Of a stretch of 64,000 nucleotides of DNA, positions 53,578-62,644 are shown piece after piece. The number at the start of each line of letters is the position of its first letter. Position 1 is the stretch's first letter. The DNA is taken from positions 760,001 to 824,000 of the forward strand of contig NZ_AOGZ02000014.1 of NCBI RefSeq assembly GCF_000332515.2, given 5' to 3'. A program made the translations under genes and the position numbers. The stretch is from Leptospira wolbachii serovar Codice str. CDC (GTDB taxonomy: Bacteria; Spirochaetota; Leptospiria; Leptospirales; Leptospiraceae). The notes beneath the pieces were generated by a model, which worked only from the letters and a program-made list of their open reading frames with translations, was not told the DNA's origin and ran no database searches.

Positions 53578-54804
53578 TTACATTTTTTGGATTCGTTCTA
53601 TGGCAGAAATGACATCTTCCCGCTTTCCAAAGGCAGAAAGTCGAAAATATCCCTCTCCCGCAGGTCCAAATCCCGATCCAGGGGTTCCGACCACTTGTGC
53701 TGTTCCCAAAAGTTTGTCAAAAAATTCCCAAGATTTGAGTCCATTAGGGGTTTTCAGCCAAATGTAAGGAGCGTTCATTCCCCCAAATACGGTGTACCCC
53801 GCCTTTACCAATCCTTCTCGGATGAGTTTGGCATTCTGCATATAGTAGGAAATTTGTTCTTTGATTTCGACTTGCCCTTGGGTTGAAAAAACTGCCTCGG
53901 CTCCTTTTTGTGTTACGTATGACACTCCATTGAACTTAGTGGTATGGCGACGGTTCCAAAGGGAATTAAAACTAATCTCCTCCCCGCCTTTTGTTTTTCC
54001 TTTTAAGTCTTTTGGAATTACAAGATAAGCGCAGCGTGTTCCCGTAAAGCCCGCAGTTTTAGAAAAGGATCTAAATTCCATAGCCACTTCTTTGGCACCA
54101 GGGATTTCATAAATGGATTTTGGAATTTCTGGATCTTGGATGAAGGATTCATAAGCGGAATCATAAAGAATGATACTGCCGATTTTTTTGGCGAAATTCA
54201 CCCACTCCGTTAAACGAGCCTTAGTTGCCACCATCCCGGTAGGGTTGTTTGGATAACAAAGGTAAATGATGTCTGGTTTTTCTTTTGGAAAATCCGGTTC
54301 AAAATTGTTTTCTTCTGTAGCAGGCATATAAATGATATTTGCATATCGTCCATCAGACCCGACTTCCCCCGTGCGACCCGCCATTACGTTTGTATCCACA
54401 TAAACCGGATACACAGGATCCACTACGGCAATTTTACTATCCAAAGAAAAGATCTCTTGGATGTTTCCGCAGTCACATTTAGATCCATCAGATACAAAGA
54501 CTTCATCTTCTGCGATTTGAACCCCACGAGCCGTATAATCATGTGCGATAATCTTTTGGATGAGAAAGGAATACCCTTGTTCTGGGCCATATCCATGGAA
54601 ACCTTGGGAGCTTCCCATTTCTTTGGCTGCGTCAACCATAGCATTCACAATGGTAGGTGCCAAAGGAAGAGTGACATCTCCAATCCCGAGACGGATGATT
54701 TTAGCATTTTGGTTGGCATCGGAATAAGCTTTGACCCTTCTTCCAATTTCCGGAAACAAATACCCTGCTTTCAATTTTAAATAGTTTTCATTTATCTGAG
54801 TCAT
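53578..54804 (-). CDS. dapL: LL-diaminopimelate aminotransferase
   Basis: A 408-residue PLP enzyme that converts tetrahydrodipicolinate to LL-diaminopimelate in one step, for lysine and peptidoglycan. It has the DapL pattern: [24 protein letters not shown] N-terminus ([20 protein letters not shown]), [50 protein letters not shown] and catalytic lysine in [15 protein letters not shown]. The C-terminal [20 protein letters not shown] motif is typical. This route is known in spirochaetes including Leptospira. It overlaps the DUF2203 gene by 17 nt and so is translated with pyrB and DUF2203. Confidence 0.95.
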   Translation of the reverse strand: MTQINENYLKLKAGYLFPEIGRRVKAYSDANQNAKIIRLGIGDVTLPLAPTIVNAMVDAAKEMGSSQGFHGYGPEQGYSFLIQKIIAHDYTARGVQIAEDEVFVSDGSKCDCGNIQEIFSLDSKIAVVDPVYPVYVDTNVMAGRTGEVGSDGRYANIIYMPATEENNFEPDFPKEKPDIIYLCYPNNPTGMVATKARLTEWVNFAKKIGSIILYDSAYESFIQDPEIPKSIYEIPGAKEVAMEFRSFSKTAGFTGTRCAYLVIPKDLKGKTKGGEEISFNSLWNRRHTTKFNGVSYVTQKGAEAVFSTQGQVEIKEQISYYMQNAKLIREGLVKAGYTVFGGMNAPYIWLKTPNGLKSWEFFDKLLGTAQVVGTPGSGFGPAGEGYFRLSAFGKREDVISAIERIQKM

Positions 54805-55156
54805 CTTCTTCTTTATTTTCCTCTATGAGTTTTCTCGATCTAAATCCTTCATGATAACCGTGTTCGTATAACACATCTTCTTCGCCCCAAGTCCAACAAT
54901 AGAACCCGCTGCCATGGTCAAAATCAACAAGCCACAATCCTTTGACATCAATATTCATTGTCAAAATTTCATTGGTCCAATGTTTTACAATCTCACCTAT
55001 TTCTTCTTCTTTGGCTTCTAGAACATTTTCTGGGAGGAGTTTGTTCCGGACATCATCAGCCAGAACACTGGCTCTTAAATAGTATTCTCTTGTGATGTCT
55101 CGCACGAGTGGTAGGACTTCTCTTGCCTCCGCTAATGTCCAAATCTTTTTAGTCAA
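54788..55156 (-). CDS. DUF2203-family protein
   Basis: A 122-residue cytoplasmic protein of the DUF2203 family ([20 protein letters not shown], then [20 protein letters not shown] and [20 protein letters not shown]). Length, the LAEAREVLP opening and the DFPA/C-like centre agree with that family, whose function is unknown. The start is TTG at 55156, with GGAG six bases upstream; it overlaps the pyrB stop. The longer frame up to 55246 is within pyrB and is not used. Confidence 0.85.
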   Translation of the reverse strand: MTKKIWTLAEAREVLPLVRDITREYYLRASVLADDVRNKLLPENVLEAKEEEIGEIVKHWTNEILTMNIDVKGLWLVDFDHGSGFYCWTWGEEDVLYEHGYHEGFRSRKLIEENKEEDDSDK

Positions 55157-56081
55157 AATCCACTCCGAGACTAAGACAAAGTAATGCCATTCGGACCACC
55201 ACACCATACTTCGCCTGACGGAAGTAAGCTGCATTTGGGAGGTCATCTACATCTGTGGAGAGTTCATTCACACGAGGGAGTGGATGGAGAATGGTTGTAT
55301 CTTTTTTGGAAGCAAGGACAAGTTCCTTATTCACTTTATAAATATCTTTTAGTTTTTCGTATTCTCTGTGATCGGGGAATCTTTCCTCTTGGATCCTTGT
55401 GACATAGGCTACATCGGCATCCCAAAAAGCTTTGATGTCCGTGGTTTCTTCCCAGGTCATAGGAAACCCTTCCAAATTCTTTTTGTATTTTTCGGGAAGT
55501 CTCAGTTCTTCAGGACTGATGAGATACAAATGAACCGGGTAATGCCGGAGAAGATTGATGAGAGAGTGGATGGTACGTCCGTATTTCAAATCCCCGATGA
55601 AAGCTATGTTCAGTCCATCGATCTTTCCTTTTTCAGAAACAATCGTATATAAATCGAGAAGGGCTTGGGTGGGGTGTTGGCCGGCACCATCTCCTGCATT
55701 GATGACAGGAATGTTCACTGCCCCTGCCGCAATCCGAGATGATCCTTCCACGGGATGACGAATGACAGCGATGTCCACATAGGCCTCAATCATCTTCATG
55801 GTGTCATAAAGAGTTTCTCCCTTTGAGATGGAAGAAAACTGAAATCCCACGGTTGAGATTAGCCTTCCCCCGAGTCTTTCCATGGCGGCTTCAAAGGAGA
55901 GCCTTGTCCTGGTACTCGCTTCAAAAAACAGGGAGGCGAGAAGTTTTCCATTCAGAATTCCGAAGGCCTTCCCTGATTCCTGAAGTAGATTCATCTTTTG
56001 TGTTTTTTCAATGAGGAAGTTTAAGTCCTCTTTGGAAAATTGGAGGGTGTCTAAAATGTTTTTGTGAGAATAAGAGTGCAT
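55149..56081 (-). CDS. pyrB: aspartate carbamoyltransferase catalytic chain
   Basis: A 310-residue enzyme that joins carbamoyl phosphate and aspartate in pyrimidine synthesis. Motifs in order: the carbamoyl-phosphate site [49 protein letters not shown] and the aspartate-binding [20 protein letters not shown]. The catalytic chain is complete; no pyrI regulatory gene is next to it. The gene diverges from the thioesterase (about 66 bp apart), and its 3' end overlaps the DUF2203 start. Confidence 0.96.
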   Translation of the reverse strand: MHSYSHKNILDTLQFSKEDLNFLIEKTQKMNLLQESGKAFGILNGKLLASLFFEASTRTRLSFEAAMERLGGRLISTVGFQFSSISKGETLYDTMKMIEAYVDIAVIRHPVEGSSRIAAGAVNIPVINAGDGAGQHPTQALLDLYTIVSEKGKIDGLNIAFIGDLKYGRTIHSLINLLRHYPVHLYLISPEELRLPEKYKKNLEGFPMTWEETTDIKAFWDADVAYVTRIQEERFPDHREYEKLKDIYKVNKELVLASKKDTTILHPLPRVNELSTDVDDLPNAAYFRQAKYGVVVRMALLCLSLGVDFD

Positions 56082-56147
56082 AAGTCGGAAATCTTTTCTC
56101 TAGGGTTTTTGGTATCGAATAAATCGAAAACATATTTTTTGGTATTT

Positions 56148-56561
56148 ATGGTCGACACGATTCAGAACAAACTCCGCGATATGGAACTGGTCACCCAACA
56201 CCTGGTCCAACCTGACGATTTGAACTACCATAACAATCTTTTTGGGGGAAAAATGCTCTCCTGGATCGATGAGGGGATGGCAATGTATGTTATGAATAAA
56301 ATTCGTTATACCAATATTGTCACGATGAGTATGGACAATGTGGTATTTCGCTCGCCTGCCCGGGCCGGAGACATCATCCAAATCTATGGAAAAATCGTAA
56401 AATACGGAAAATCTTCAGTCACGTCTCGGACTTTGGCCATTACCAACAACCCACAAACGGGAAAAATGTCGGCAGTGATCGAAAGTGACATCACCTATGT
56501 CTGTTTAGGCGAGAATGGAAAACCTACCGCTTACTTTAGAAACTTTACCCCACCCACTTAG
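56148..56561 (+). CDS. acyl-CoA thioesterase, hotdog fold
   Basis: A 137-residue hotdog thioesterase of the YciA/BACH-like group. The catalytic loop [20 protein letters not shown] has the typical Asn/Asp-rich centre, and the second strand region [20 protein letters not shown] matches acyl-CoA thioesterase II folds. Such enzymes hydrolyse short- to long-chain acyl-CoA. The frame is open from 56064, but the ATG at 56148 gives a normal length. It ends 17 bp inside the ubiX 3' end, convergent with it. Upstream ribosome-binding site is weak. Confidence 0.85.
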   Translation: MVDTIQNKLRDMELVTQHLVQPDDLNYHNNLFGGKMLSWIDEGMAMYVMNKIRYTNIVTMSMDNVVFRSPARAGDIIQIYGKIVKYGKSSVTSRTLAITNNPQTGKMSAVIESDITYVCLGENGKPTAYFRNFTPPT

Positions 56562-57141
56562 GATAAAGAGTTTGATCAATTCCTAGGAGATTGAATATCC
56601 TTCCTGCAATAAAATCGCCAAGGTCATCCAAAGTTTTTGGCATTTGGTAGAACCCAGGGGAAGCAGGAAGGATGATAGCCCCTGCTTCATCTAGTGCCAA
56701 AAGATTTTTTAAGTGAATCCGATTGTAGGGAGTTTCTCTCGGAACCACAATCAGCCTTCTTCTTTCTTTCAAAGATACATCTGCGGCTCTTTCGATTAAG
56801 TTTTCCGTGAGACCTTGTGACATAGAAGCCACAGTTTTCATACTACAAGGAACCACCACCATCGCATCCCAACGGTTGGATCCACTGGCAATGTCAGATC
56901 CTATATCAAAAAAATTGCGAACATGGAATTTGTGTTTGGGTTTGGTTTCCCATTTCGTTTCTACAAAAGAAAGGATGTCTTCAGCAGATTCCACTTTGGT
57001 TTCATACTCTTCGGAAAAAATACGTAACGCCGCAGGACTTGCTGTAATATAAGTTTCACCTTCTACTTCAGACAAAGCTCGCAGAAATCTTGCGGCATAG
57101 ATACTACCGCTGGCCCCTGCAAGGCCCACTACAAGTTTCAT
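56545..57141 (-). CDS. ubiX: UbiX-type flavin prenyltransferase
   Basis: A 198-residue FMN-binding enzyme that makes prenylated FMN, the cofactor of UbiD-type decarboxylases. Motifs: [40 protein letters not shown] and [20 protein letters not shown], plus [11 protein letters not shown]. Its ATG overlaps the prenyltransferase stop by 1 nt (TAATG), so the pair is coupled. Quinone synthesis routes, including the futalosine menaquinone route, use a UbiX/UbiD pair and a UbiA-type prenyltransferase. No ubiD is in the window. Confidence 0.94.
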   Translation of the reverse strand: MKLVVGLAGASGSIYAARFLRALSEVEGETYITASPAALRIFSEEYETKVESAEDILSFVETKWETKPKHKFHVRNFFDIGSDIASGSNRWDAMVVVPCSMKTVASMSQGLTENLIERAADVSLKERRRLIVVPRETPYNRIHLKNLLALDEAGAIILPASPGFYQMPKTLDDLGDFIAGRIFNLLGIDQTLYPKWVG

Positions 57142-58049
57142 TAGAAACTAATTCCCGAAGAGACTTTCAGTAAAAATTCATTCCATTTATCAAAGAGAAT
57201 CGCAAGGAATAAAACCACACTGATCCAGGAATTGATTTGGTAAAACAACATAGGCAAGTCTTTAGATTTGTACTGATAAGAAATTTTATGTTCATACAGA
57301 ACTAAAACTCCAATCACAGATAGAATCAGAAAATACATTACCCCAAGACCTGCGCTACTTCCAGCAAAGATAAAAAATACAAAAGAAAGGATATGGAGGA
57401 GAACAGCAATGGCTCTTGATTTAGTTTCGCCGAGACGAGAGGGAATGCTATGTAGGTTTTCTTTCGCATCAAAGTCCATATCTTGGATTGCATATAACAC
57501 ATCAAAGGCGGATATATGAAAAAGAAGTCCTAGAGAAAATAAAATGGGGACTAGATTGATGGTTTCTGTGATCGCAATCCAAGCACCGAGAGGTGCCAAA
57601 GAAATCGCAAAACCCAAAACCAAATGGCAAAAAAGAGTGAAACGTTTGGTGAGCGAATACAGAAATAAAACAAAGAGGGCTGGAAAAGAAAGTAAGAAGG
57701 CTAGTTTATTTACAAAGAAACTAGCAAAGATAAATATAAACGAGGACAAACCAATAAAGAGGAGAGCCGAAAGTTTGGAAATTTTTCCGGAAGGGATTTC
57801 CCGGTTTTGGGTGCGTGGGTTTTTTTCATCAATTTCTGAATCCACATAACGATTGAAACCCATGGCGGCACTACGAGCACTCACCATACATACAAGGACA
57901 AGGGCCCCAATCCGAAGTAAATCCCCCGTATCCAAAGTGGATTCCAAATAGGCGAGGAGGAAACTAATCCCAGCGAAGGGCAAGGCAAAGAGTGTGTGGG
58001 AAAATTTTACCATTTTAGCGTAGAGAAGTAGGTTTTTAAAGAAGTTCAT
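57141..58049 (-). CDS. UbiA-family prenyltransferase
   Basis: A 302-residue inner-membrane protein with eight to nine hydrophobic helices. The two Asp-rich motifs of the UbiA superfamily are present: [20 protein letters not shown] and the second one near [20 protein letters not shown]. These bind prenyl diphosphate through Mg2+. It would attach a polyprenyl tail to an aromatic head group in quinone synthesis, either 4-hydroxybenzoate (UbiA) or the menaquinone precursor of the futalosine pathway (MqnP). Pairing with ubiX makes a decarboxylating route likely. The head group cannot be read from the sequence. Confidence 0.92.
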   Translation of the reverse strand: MNFFKNLLLYAKMVKFSHTLFALPFAGISFLLAYLESTLDTGDLLRIGALVLVCMVSARSAAMGFNRYVDSEIDEKNPRTQNREIPSGKISKLSALLFIGLSSFIFIFASFFVNKLAFLLSFPALFVLFLYSLTKRFTLFCHLVLGFAISLAPLGAWIAITETINLVPILFSLGLLFHISAFDVLYAIQDMDFDAKENLHSIPSRLGETKSRAIAVLLHILSFVFFIFAGSSAGLGVMYFLILSVIGVLVLYEHKISYQYKSKDLPMLFYQINSWISVVLFLAILFDKWNEFLLKVSSGISF

Positions 58050-58142
58050 GGCATCCTTTCAGCCCATAGTTTAGACAGAGAAAAGGTTTTTTGGTTCATT
58101 CTGATTCGATTTCTTCCGTTCTTAGAACCAAGGTCTTAATTT

Positions 58143-58985
58143 ATGAATATCCGTCTTTCATTTCTTGGTAGTTTCTCCGTATCCTTCATTACATTCGGGA
58201 TTTTTCTCACTTCCGCACTCACCACTACCGCAAATGCCCACCCCAGTTTGGAAGACCGACCCTTACGGATTTTTTTCCATTGTGGGAAAGAACTCTTCAC
58301 TCATGTCGATGAGGAAGGTCGCGGGGGACTTAGTGCCCTACTTGGATTTGTGGAACGAGAAAAAATGGATTTGGATTTGAAACGAGGGAAAGGGTACATG
58401 TTGTACCCTTTTAGTCCTAAAGACAAACCTTTGGAATTTCCTTTTGATGGATTTACCCTTGGAAAACCAAGAGAGATGAACCATGGACCCGTAAAACTTG
58501 GCTTAGGTTCCATCCAAGAACTCATCGATGTCAAAAATATTGAGGATTATGATGGATGGATCGTTTATGTGGGCCCGGATGATGAAACAAAGATTCCTCT
58601 CCTGCCTTGGCAAAACCATCCAGAGCTTCCCCTCTTTCTTCTTGTGGAAGGAAAACCACAAGCCCGGTTTCGTTACCTTGCCAATGTCCACCAAATTGAA
58701 TGCCCCAAAGACTACGGAAGGCTTGGAACTTTAAACCTATTCTTTCGAAAACGAAATCTGATTCGTTTGGATTATAAATTGGAGTCCATTAACTTAGCCG
58801 ATCGCAATCGTTCTTGGAAACAAAGAAAGGAATCAGAAACCGAGGAAGGATTAGAGAAACCTACTCTGAAAACGAAGGACATAGGGAAGAAAGAGGACAA
58901 GTCGAACAAAATGTCCGGCGGGCCTGGCAGTTCTTACGACCGAGAAATATTAGGTACAGAGATAGGTTTCGGCAAATCTCCTTAG
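58143..58985 (+). CDS. exported hypothetical protein
   Basis: A 280-residue exported protein. Signal peptide MNIRLSFLGSFSVSFITFGI ends near ANAH. The mature part has beta-rich segments (RIFFHCGKELFTHVDEEGRG, KGYMLYPFSPKDKPLEFPFD, DYDGWIVYVGPDDETKIPLL) and a Lys/Glu-rich C-terminal tail (about 225-280). The tail is encoded on the strand opposite the nth C-terminus: the two genes converge with a 125-bp overlap. Either the overlap is real, or the tail is a run-on; the tail has no clear coding constraint. No family recognised. Confidence 0.68.
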   Translation: MNIRLSFLGSFSVSFITFGIFLTSALTTTANAHPSLEDRPLRIFFHCGKELFTHVDEEGRGGLSALLGFVEREKMDLDLKRGKGYMLYPFSPKDKPLEFPFDGFTLGKPREMNHGPVKLGLGSIQELIDVKNIEDYDGWIVYVGPDDETKIPLLPWQNHPELPLFLLVEGKPQARFRYLANVHQIECPKDYGRLGTLNLFFRKRNLIRLDYKLESINLADRNRSWKQRKESETEEGLEKPTLKTKDIGKKEDKSNKMSGGPGSSYDREILGTEIGFGKSP

Positions 58986-59502
58986 GAGTGATTTTTATCA
59001 TCTCCCGTTCAATTTGTACGGGGTCTGTTTTTTTAGTGAAACCCAGCCTTTTGGTGAGGCGTTTTACATGGGTATCCACCACAAAGCCTTCCACCACCCC
59101 ATAAATTTCTGCAAGTACTACGTTGGCGGTCTTTCTTCCAAACCCAGGAAGTTTGATGGCTTCTTCCATAGTGTCTGGAATTTTTCCGCCATATTCCTGC
59201 AAAACCATACGCGCAAAACCTTGGATGCTTTTGGCTTTGTTTTTATAAAATCCAGTAGAGAAGATTTTTTTCTCAATGGATGCCAGGGGGGCGCTCGCAA
59301 AGGATTCGAGTGTGGGAAAGGTTCGAAAGAGTTCTGGGGTGACAGTGTTCACACGTTCGTCCGTACACTGCGCACTGAGAATGACCGCAATGGCCAATTC
59401 GTAAGGTTTGGAGAAAAAAAGGGGAGTTTCTACTTCACCGAACTCCGCCTCTAAGAGACGGTAGACATCGGTGATTTTGGGTGTTTTTCTGGATTGTTTC
59501 AA
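58861..59502 (-). CDS. nth: endonuclease III
   Basis: A 213-residue base-excision repair DNA glycosylase/AP lyase for oxidised pyrimidines. Motifs: helix-hairpin-helix KLPGFGRKTANVVLAEIYG with the catalytic lysine (GRKTAN), VVDTHVKRLTKRLGF with the catalytic Asp, and a C-terminal [4Fe-4S] loop Cys-x6-Cys-x2-Cys-x5-Cys in CQARRTFCSTCPLSSLC. The start is TTG (59502), where GTGGA just precedes. It follows rpmB by 22 bp in the LOG-rpmB-nth run, and its 3' end overlaps the convergent gene by 125 bp. Confidence 0.96.
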   Translation of the reverse strand: MKQSRKTPKITDVYRLLEAEFGEVETPLFFSKPYELAIAVILSAQCTDERVNTVTPELFRTFPTLESFASAPLASIEKKIFSTGFYKNKAKSIQGFARMVLQEYGGKIPDTMEEAIKLPGFGRKTANVVLAEIYGVVEGFVVDTHVKRLTKRLGFTKKTDPVQIEREMIKITPKEICRNLSLYLIFLGRKNCQARRTFCSTCPLSSLCPSFSE

Positions 59503-59524
59503 TCCACAAGCGAACTTAAAAAAA

Positions 59525-59809
59525 TTAAGCTGCTGGTTGTGCTTTTGGAGTGATTCCTACGTATTTTTTAGGAGTGATAGCAGTGATATCGCCGCCGTGG
59601 TCTTTAATTGCCACTTTCAAACCTTTTTTACGAAGAGTTCGCAAAGCACGTGTAGAAATCTTAACGCGAACCCAACGGTTCTCGTCTTCCAAAAAGATTT
59701 TCTTTGTGATTACATTCACCTTCCAGATACGGCGATTCTTTTTATGAGAATGGGCTACGTTGTTCCCTGCCGTTGTTCCTTTTCCGGTTACTACACATGT
59801 TCTAGCCAT
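59525..59809 (-). CDS. rpmB: 50S ribosomal protein L28
   Basis: A 94-residue ribosomal protein: [40 protein letters not shown] and [18 protein letters not shown] identify L28. The start has AAGG five bases upstream. In many bacteria rpmB is followed by rpmG; here rpmG is absent and nth follows 22 bp later. The extra C-terminal Pro/Ala residues are normal for spirochaetal L28. Confidence 0.96.
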   Translation of the reverse strand: MARTCVVTGKGTTAGNNVAHSHKKNRRIWKVNVITKKIFLEDENRWVRVKISTRALRTLRKKGLKVAIKDHGGDITAITPKKYVGITPKAQPAA

Positions 59810-59827
59810 AATTATTACCTTGTTTCG

Positions 59828-60592
59828 CTATGTTTTTGTACCCTCAGAATGGGTCAATTCGAAACGAATCTTTTCCTGAAAGAATCGAAGTGCATCCACG
59901 GGTGTGTCTGCAAATCCAAATAATTTTAAGTCCTCTTCAGAAATCAGATGCATCTCGGCTAGTTTTTTGAAATTGATCACTTGTGTCCAAAATTCTGTCC
60001 CATACAATAGAATGGGAATCTTTGTTTTTTTTCCGGTCTGGACAAGAGTTAAGGTTTCAAAAAGTTCATCAAAGGTTCCAAATCCCCCAGGAAAAGCAAT
60101 CATCCCTCGGCAAGTTTTCATGAACCAAAGTTTTCTCATAAAAAAATAATGAAACTCAAAGGCAAGTTCAGGATCCACATAAGGATTTACATGTTGTTCG
60201 TGAGGGAGAACAATATTGAGGGCTACTGATTTGGAACCGGCTTCTCTGGCACCACGGTTTCCTGCTTCCATAATTCCCGGTCCCCCTCCCGTGCAAATGT
60301 TCAAATTTCTGGAAGGATTTTCCTGTTTCAAAATATCAGCCCATTCAGAAATCAATCGTGAAAACTCACATGCCTCCTGATAATAATGGCTTAAAGAGGA
60401 GAGAGGAGAAGGCGGATTCTGTTTGGGTGCCTCTGGCGCAGGAATTCTTGCCGAGCCGAAGACTACGATGGTATCTGTGATTCCATGAGTTTGGAATTCC
60501 GACTTAGGGTGGAGGTATTCGGAAAGGATACGGATAGGGCCGGCTTCGTTCCCCCATAAAAAACTTTGATTCTCAAAGGCTAAATCATTCAT
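59828..60592 (-). CDS. LOG-family protein (nucleotide-monophosphate phosphoribohydrolase-like)
   Basis: A 254-residue LOG/TIGR00730-type protein with the Rossmann-like fold and the two signatures: ICTGGGPGIMEAGNRGAREA and IAFPGGFGTFDELFETLTLV (PGGxGTxxE). Related proteins release cytokinin or nucleobase from nucleotide monophosphates. The frame is open from 61021, but the start at ATG 60592 gives a normal length, and the extra part is antisense to the gene at 60627. It precedes rpmB by 18 bp on the same transcript. The substrate is not defined. Confidence 0.88.
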   Translation of the reverse strand: MNDLAFENQSFLWGNEAGPIRILSEYLHPKSEFQTHGITDTIVVFGSARIPAPEAPKQNPPSPLSSLSHYYQEACEFSRLISEWADILKQENPSRNLNICTGGGPGIMEAGNRGAREAGSKSVALNIVLPHEQHVNPYVDPELAFEFHYFFMRKLWFMKTCRGMIAFPGGFGTFDELFETLTLVQTGKKTKIPILLYGTEFWTQVINFKKLAEMHLISEEDLKLFGFADTPVDALRFFQEKIRFELTHSEGTKT

Positions 60593-60626
60593 CTTGTTAT
60601 CATAGATCGACCGAATGGTATAAAAA

Positions 60627-61475
60627 ATGCGGAAATTCCCAAAAACACTCAACGTCTCTATTTCTTTAGAACATCTCCCTATGACAGAGACCGATTTAAA
60701 ACAAATCTGTTTGGATTGGGAGGATCTGGGGTTTCCTTTCTTTCGACCCGCTGTGGTTTTGGACTGGGAAACACGAACTTTGCCTTTAGGTAAATCCAGA
60801 TTGGACCTAGATTTAATACTATCACTTCGGTTTTGGCAAAGTTTAAGTGATTGGATTTTGCCAAAATGGTATTCCCAAAAAAAACGAGGCCAACTAACAG
60901 GAATATTACGGAACCAACTTCTTTCAAAAGATAGGGAATACAAACCAAATTCCTTTTCGGAACGTTGGAGCCGTTTTTGGAACACTCCCCTTTCCCTTAC
61001 ATGGTCACATTTAGGATTCACGAAACTACGTATGGACCTAAATTTAGAAACGGATTTCTTTTCGAATGCTCATCCCCTTTCTTTTGATGGGGAAAAGAAA
61101 TTCTACTTTCGCACTGGGTATCTAAAAACCATCCACTACCGATTGACTAAAAAAGAATTCAAAATGCCCTATCCAAAGTTTGCGGAAGTGTACATCAAAA
61201 CACGAGACAAACATAAAGATGAAAGTTTAGGCGGGGTTTTTTATAGTTTTATCGGATATTTACTCGAAAAAAAGGGCGACGAATACCTGTTACCATACTG
61301 GGGATTTTCATCCACACTACCGGATTCCATACGGGACCTAGTTCCAGAAGAAATCTGGAACTTCACGAACGCACCTAGTCCACTCCTATGGAAAGAAAAA
61401 AATCTTTTGGGAAAGGAATTAGAATTTAGGACTGTCTACCAGGTTTCCACTTCTTCGCCAAATCATCCAAGATGA
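60627..61475 (+). CDS. hypothetical protein
   Basis: A 282-residue cytoplasmic protein, Trp- and Leu-rich (LKQICLDWEDLGFPFFRPAV, LRFWQSLSDWILPKWYSQKK, FWNTPLSLTWSHLGFTKLRM, GGVFYSFIGYLLEKKGDEYL). It has no recognised domain, signal or TM. An alternative start is the ATG at 60681 (MTETDLKQIC). It converges on the HTH gene with a 50-bp overlap and diverges from the LOG gene with a 34-bp gap. Function unknown. Confidence 0.65.
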   Translation: MRKFPKTLNVSISLEHLPMTETDLKQICLDWEDLGFPFFRPAVVLDWETRTLPLGKSRLDLDLILSLRFWQSLSDWILPKWYSQKKRGQLTGILRNQLLSKDREYKPNSFSERWSRFWNTPLSLTWSHLGFTKLRMDLNLETDFFSNAHPLSFDGEKKFYFRTGYLKTIHYRLTKKEFKMPYPKFAEVYIKTRDKHKDESLGGVFYSFIGYLLEKKGDEYLLPYWGFSSTLPDSIRDLVPEEIWNFTNAPSPLLWKEKNLLGKELEFRTVYQVSTSSPNHPR

Positions 61476-61635
61476 TAAAACGAGAGTTTTTACCAATGAC
61501 AACCTCATTGATTTTTTTATCTTGTAATGCTCGGTAAACAGAGGTTCGGCTAGTGTTTTTCTTTTCAGCGAAGTACTTGATCTCCAATAAATTTTTACTG
61601 ATTTGTTTGCATGTATTCACTAGTGCATCTGACAT
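61426..61635 (-). CDS. small helix-turn-helix protein
   Basis: A 69-residue ORF with a helix-turn-helix (NLLEIKYFAEKKNTSRTSVY, then RALQDKKINEVVIGKNSRFI). The end IILDDLAKKWKPGRQ is like excisionase/MerR-type or DUF-class DNA-binding domains, which bind DNA as small adaptors. GGAGAGG lies 11 bases upstream of the ATG. It overlaps the convergent gene at its 3' end by 50 bp. Probably a DNA-binding regulator; no target is evident. Confidence 0.68.
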   Translation of the reverse strand: MSDALVNTCKQISKNLLEIKYFAEKKNTSRTSVYRALQDKKINEVVIGKNSRFIILDDLAKKWKPGRQS

Positions 61636-61692
61636 TGTTGAACTAACCTCTCCTGACTTAGACAGTTTGTTCGTTAAAGAGATTACAAATTT

Positions 61693-62589
61693 TTAAAAAC
61701 GATCCAAACGAATGGAGAATTCTATCCGTTTTTCTGTCTTTGCCGCTATGGTTTTAGGATTACCACCAGGGAAGTGTAAAAAATTCCCAGTTCCCGTCAT
61801 AGGTTCAATCGCTATAGATCTTCGATCTTGTGGAGTATAGACTTGATAAAACTCACCACCTTGGATGATTAGTTTTTCTTTTTTATTCATAGAGAAAAGC
61901 CCAATATAAGAATTTTGTCCATGGATGGCCGAGTAAAGGTCATCTAAATTCTTACCCATCAACGTCTCTTCAGAATTAAGTACAACATCTTCTGTTTGAA
62001 TTTTCTCTGGTAGGAGATAATCCCCTAACTTTACTTTATGAAACCCGGAACCAAATAAAAAAAGATCATCGATGGATTCATCTTCATTCCAACGAAAGTA
62101 GGGATGGATTCCGAGTGCAAAAGGAAATTCTGTATCCGATTCATTGGCCAATCGATAAATGATCTTTAACTCTGAGGGGAAAAGTCGGTAACATTCTTTC
62201 ACTTGGATTTGGGATAACAAAGTACCTTTCCAAATAGAAGGGATTTCCATTTCGAACTCAGCATAAGATTCTTTGTCACTCAACTCTTCTTTTACCAAAT
62301 GCCTGGGAAGGTTGTGGTAGAGGCCATGTAAGGGAATTCCATTCCCATCGGTCAACCAATGCGTGCTGGGATAAAAAGGTTCTCTGGCCCAAGGATTGGG
62401 TTCTAAACGATTCACCCAAGGAAACATAAGAAAAGACCCGGATGCGAAAAAAGGATCAGGGGCCTTATGTCCAGAAACAACGGACACGGATTTTCCGTCC
62501 ACTGGCGAAAGGAGATGCAAACCAAGCCATTGGCCACCGCCTGTAGGGTGGGTTTCAAAACAAGACTGTTTTGTTTTCAGTTGGTACAA
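61693..62589 (-). CDS. aldose 1-epimerase-family protein
   Basis: A 298-residue galactose mutarotase-like protein with the beta-sandwich fold of the aldose 1-epimerase family. Motifs: GGGQWLGLHLLSPVDGKSVS, PWVNRLEPNPWAREPFYPST (Asn-Arg), GIPLHGLYHNLPRHLVKEEL (catalytic-type His), ALGIHPYFRWNEDES (second catalytic His) and AIEPMTG (Glu base). It interconverts sugar anomers, or acts on a sugar-phosphate as the YeaD type does. The TTG start has GGGAG eight bases upstream. The sugar is not defined. Confidence 0.85.
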   Translation of the reverse strand: MYQLKTKQSCFETHPTGGGQWLGLHLLSPVDGKSVSVVSGHKAPDPFFASGSFLMFPWVNRLEPNPWAREPFYPSTHWLTDGNGIPLHGLYHNLPRHLVKEELSDKESYAEFEMEIPSIWKGTLLSQIQVKECYRLFPSELKIIYRLANESDTEFPFALGIHPYFRWNEDESIDDLFLFGSGFHKVKLGDYLLPEKIQTEDVVLNSEETLMGKNLDDLYSAIHGQNSYIGLFSMNKKEKLIIQGGEFYQVYTPQDRRSIAIEPMTGTGNFLHFPGGNPKTIAAKTEKRIEFSIRLDRF

Positions 62590-62644
62590 GATTTATCTCC
62601 CAAAAATGATTGAAGTCATAGTTTGCCATCTTAGAAAGGTTTGT

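Noticed and set aside
55157..55246. Extension of the DUF2203 protein into pyrB
   Set aside because: It is in-frame read-through within the pyrB coding region and DUF2203 proteins are about 120 residues.
60593..61021. Long N-terminal extension of the LOG protein
   Set aside because: It is antisense to the gene at 60627, rich in Arg/Ser/Lys with no homology to the family; LOG proteins of normal length start at 60592.
62396..62644. Extension of SppA
   Set aside because: It is antisense to the aldose epimerase gene; signal peptide and ribosome-binding site indicate 62645.
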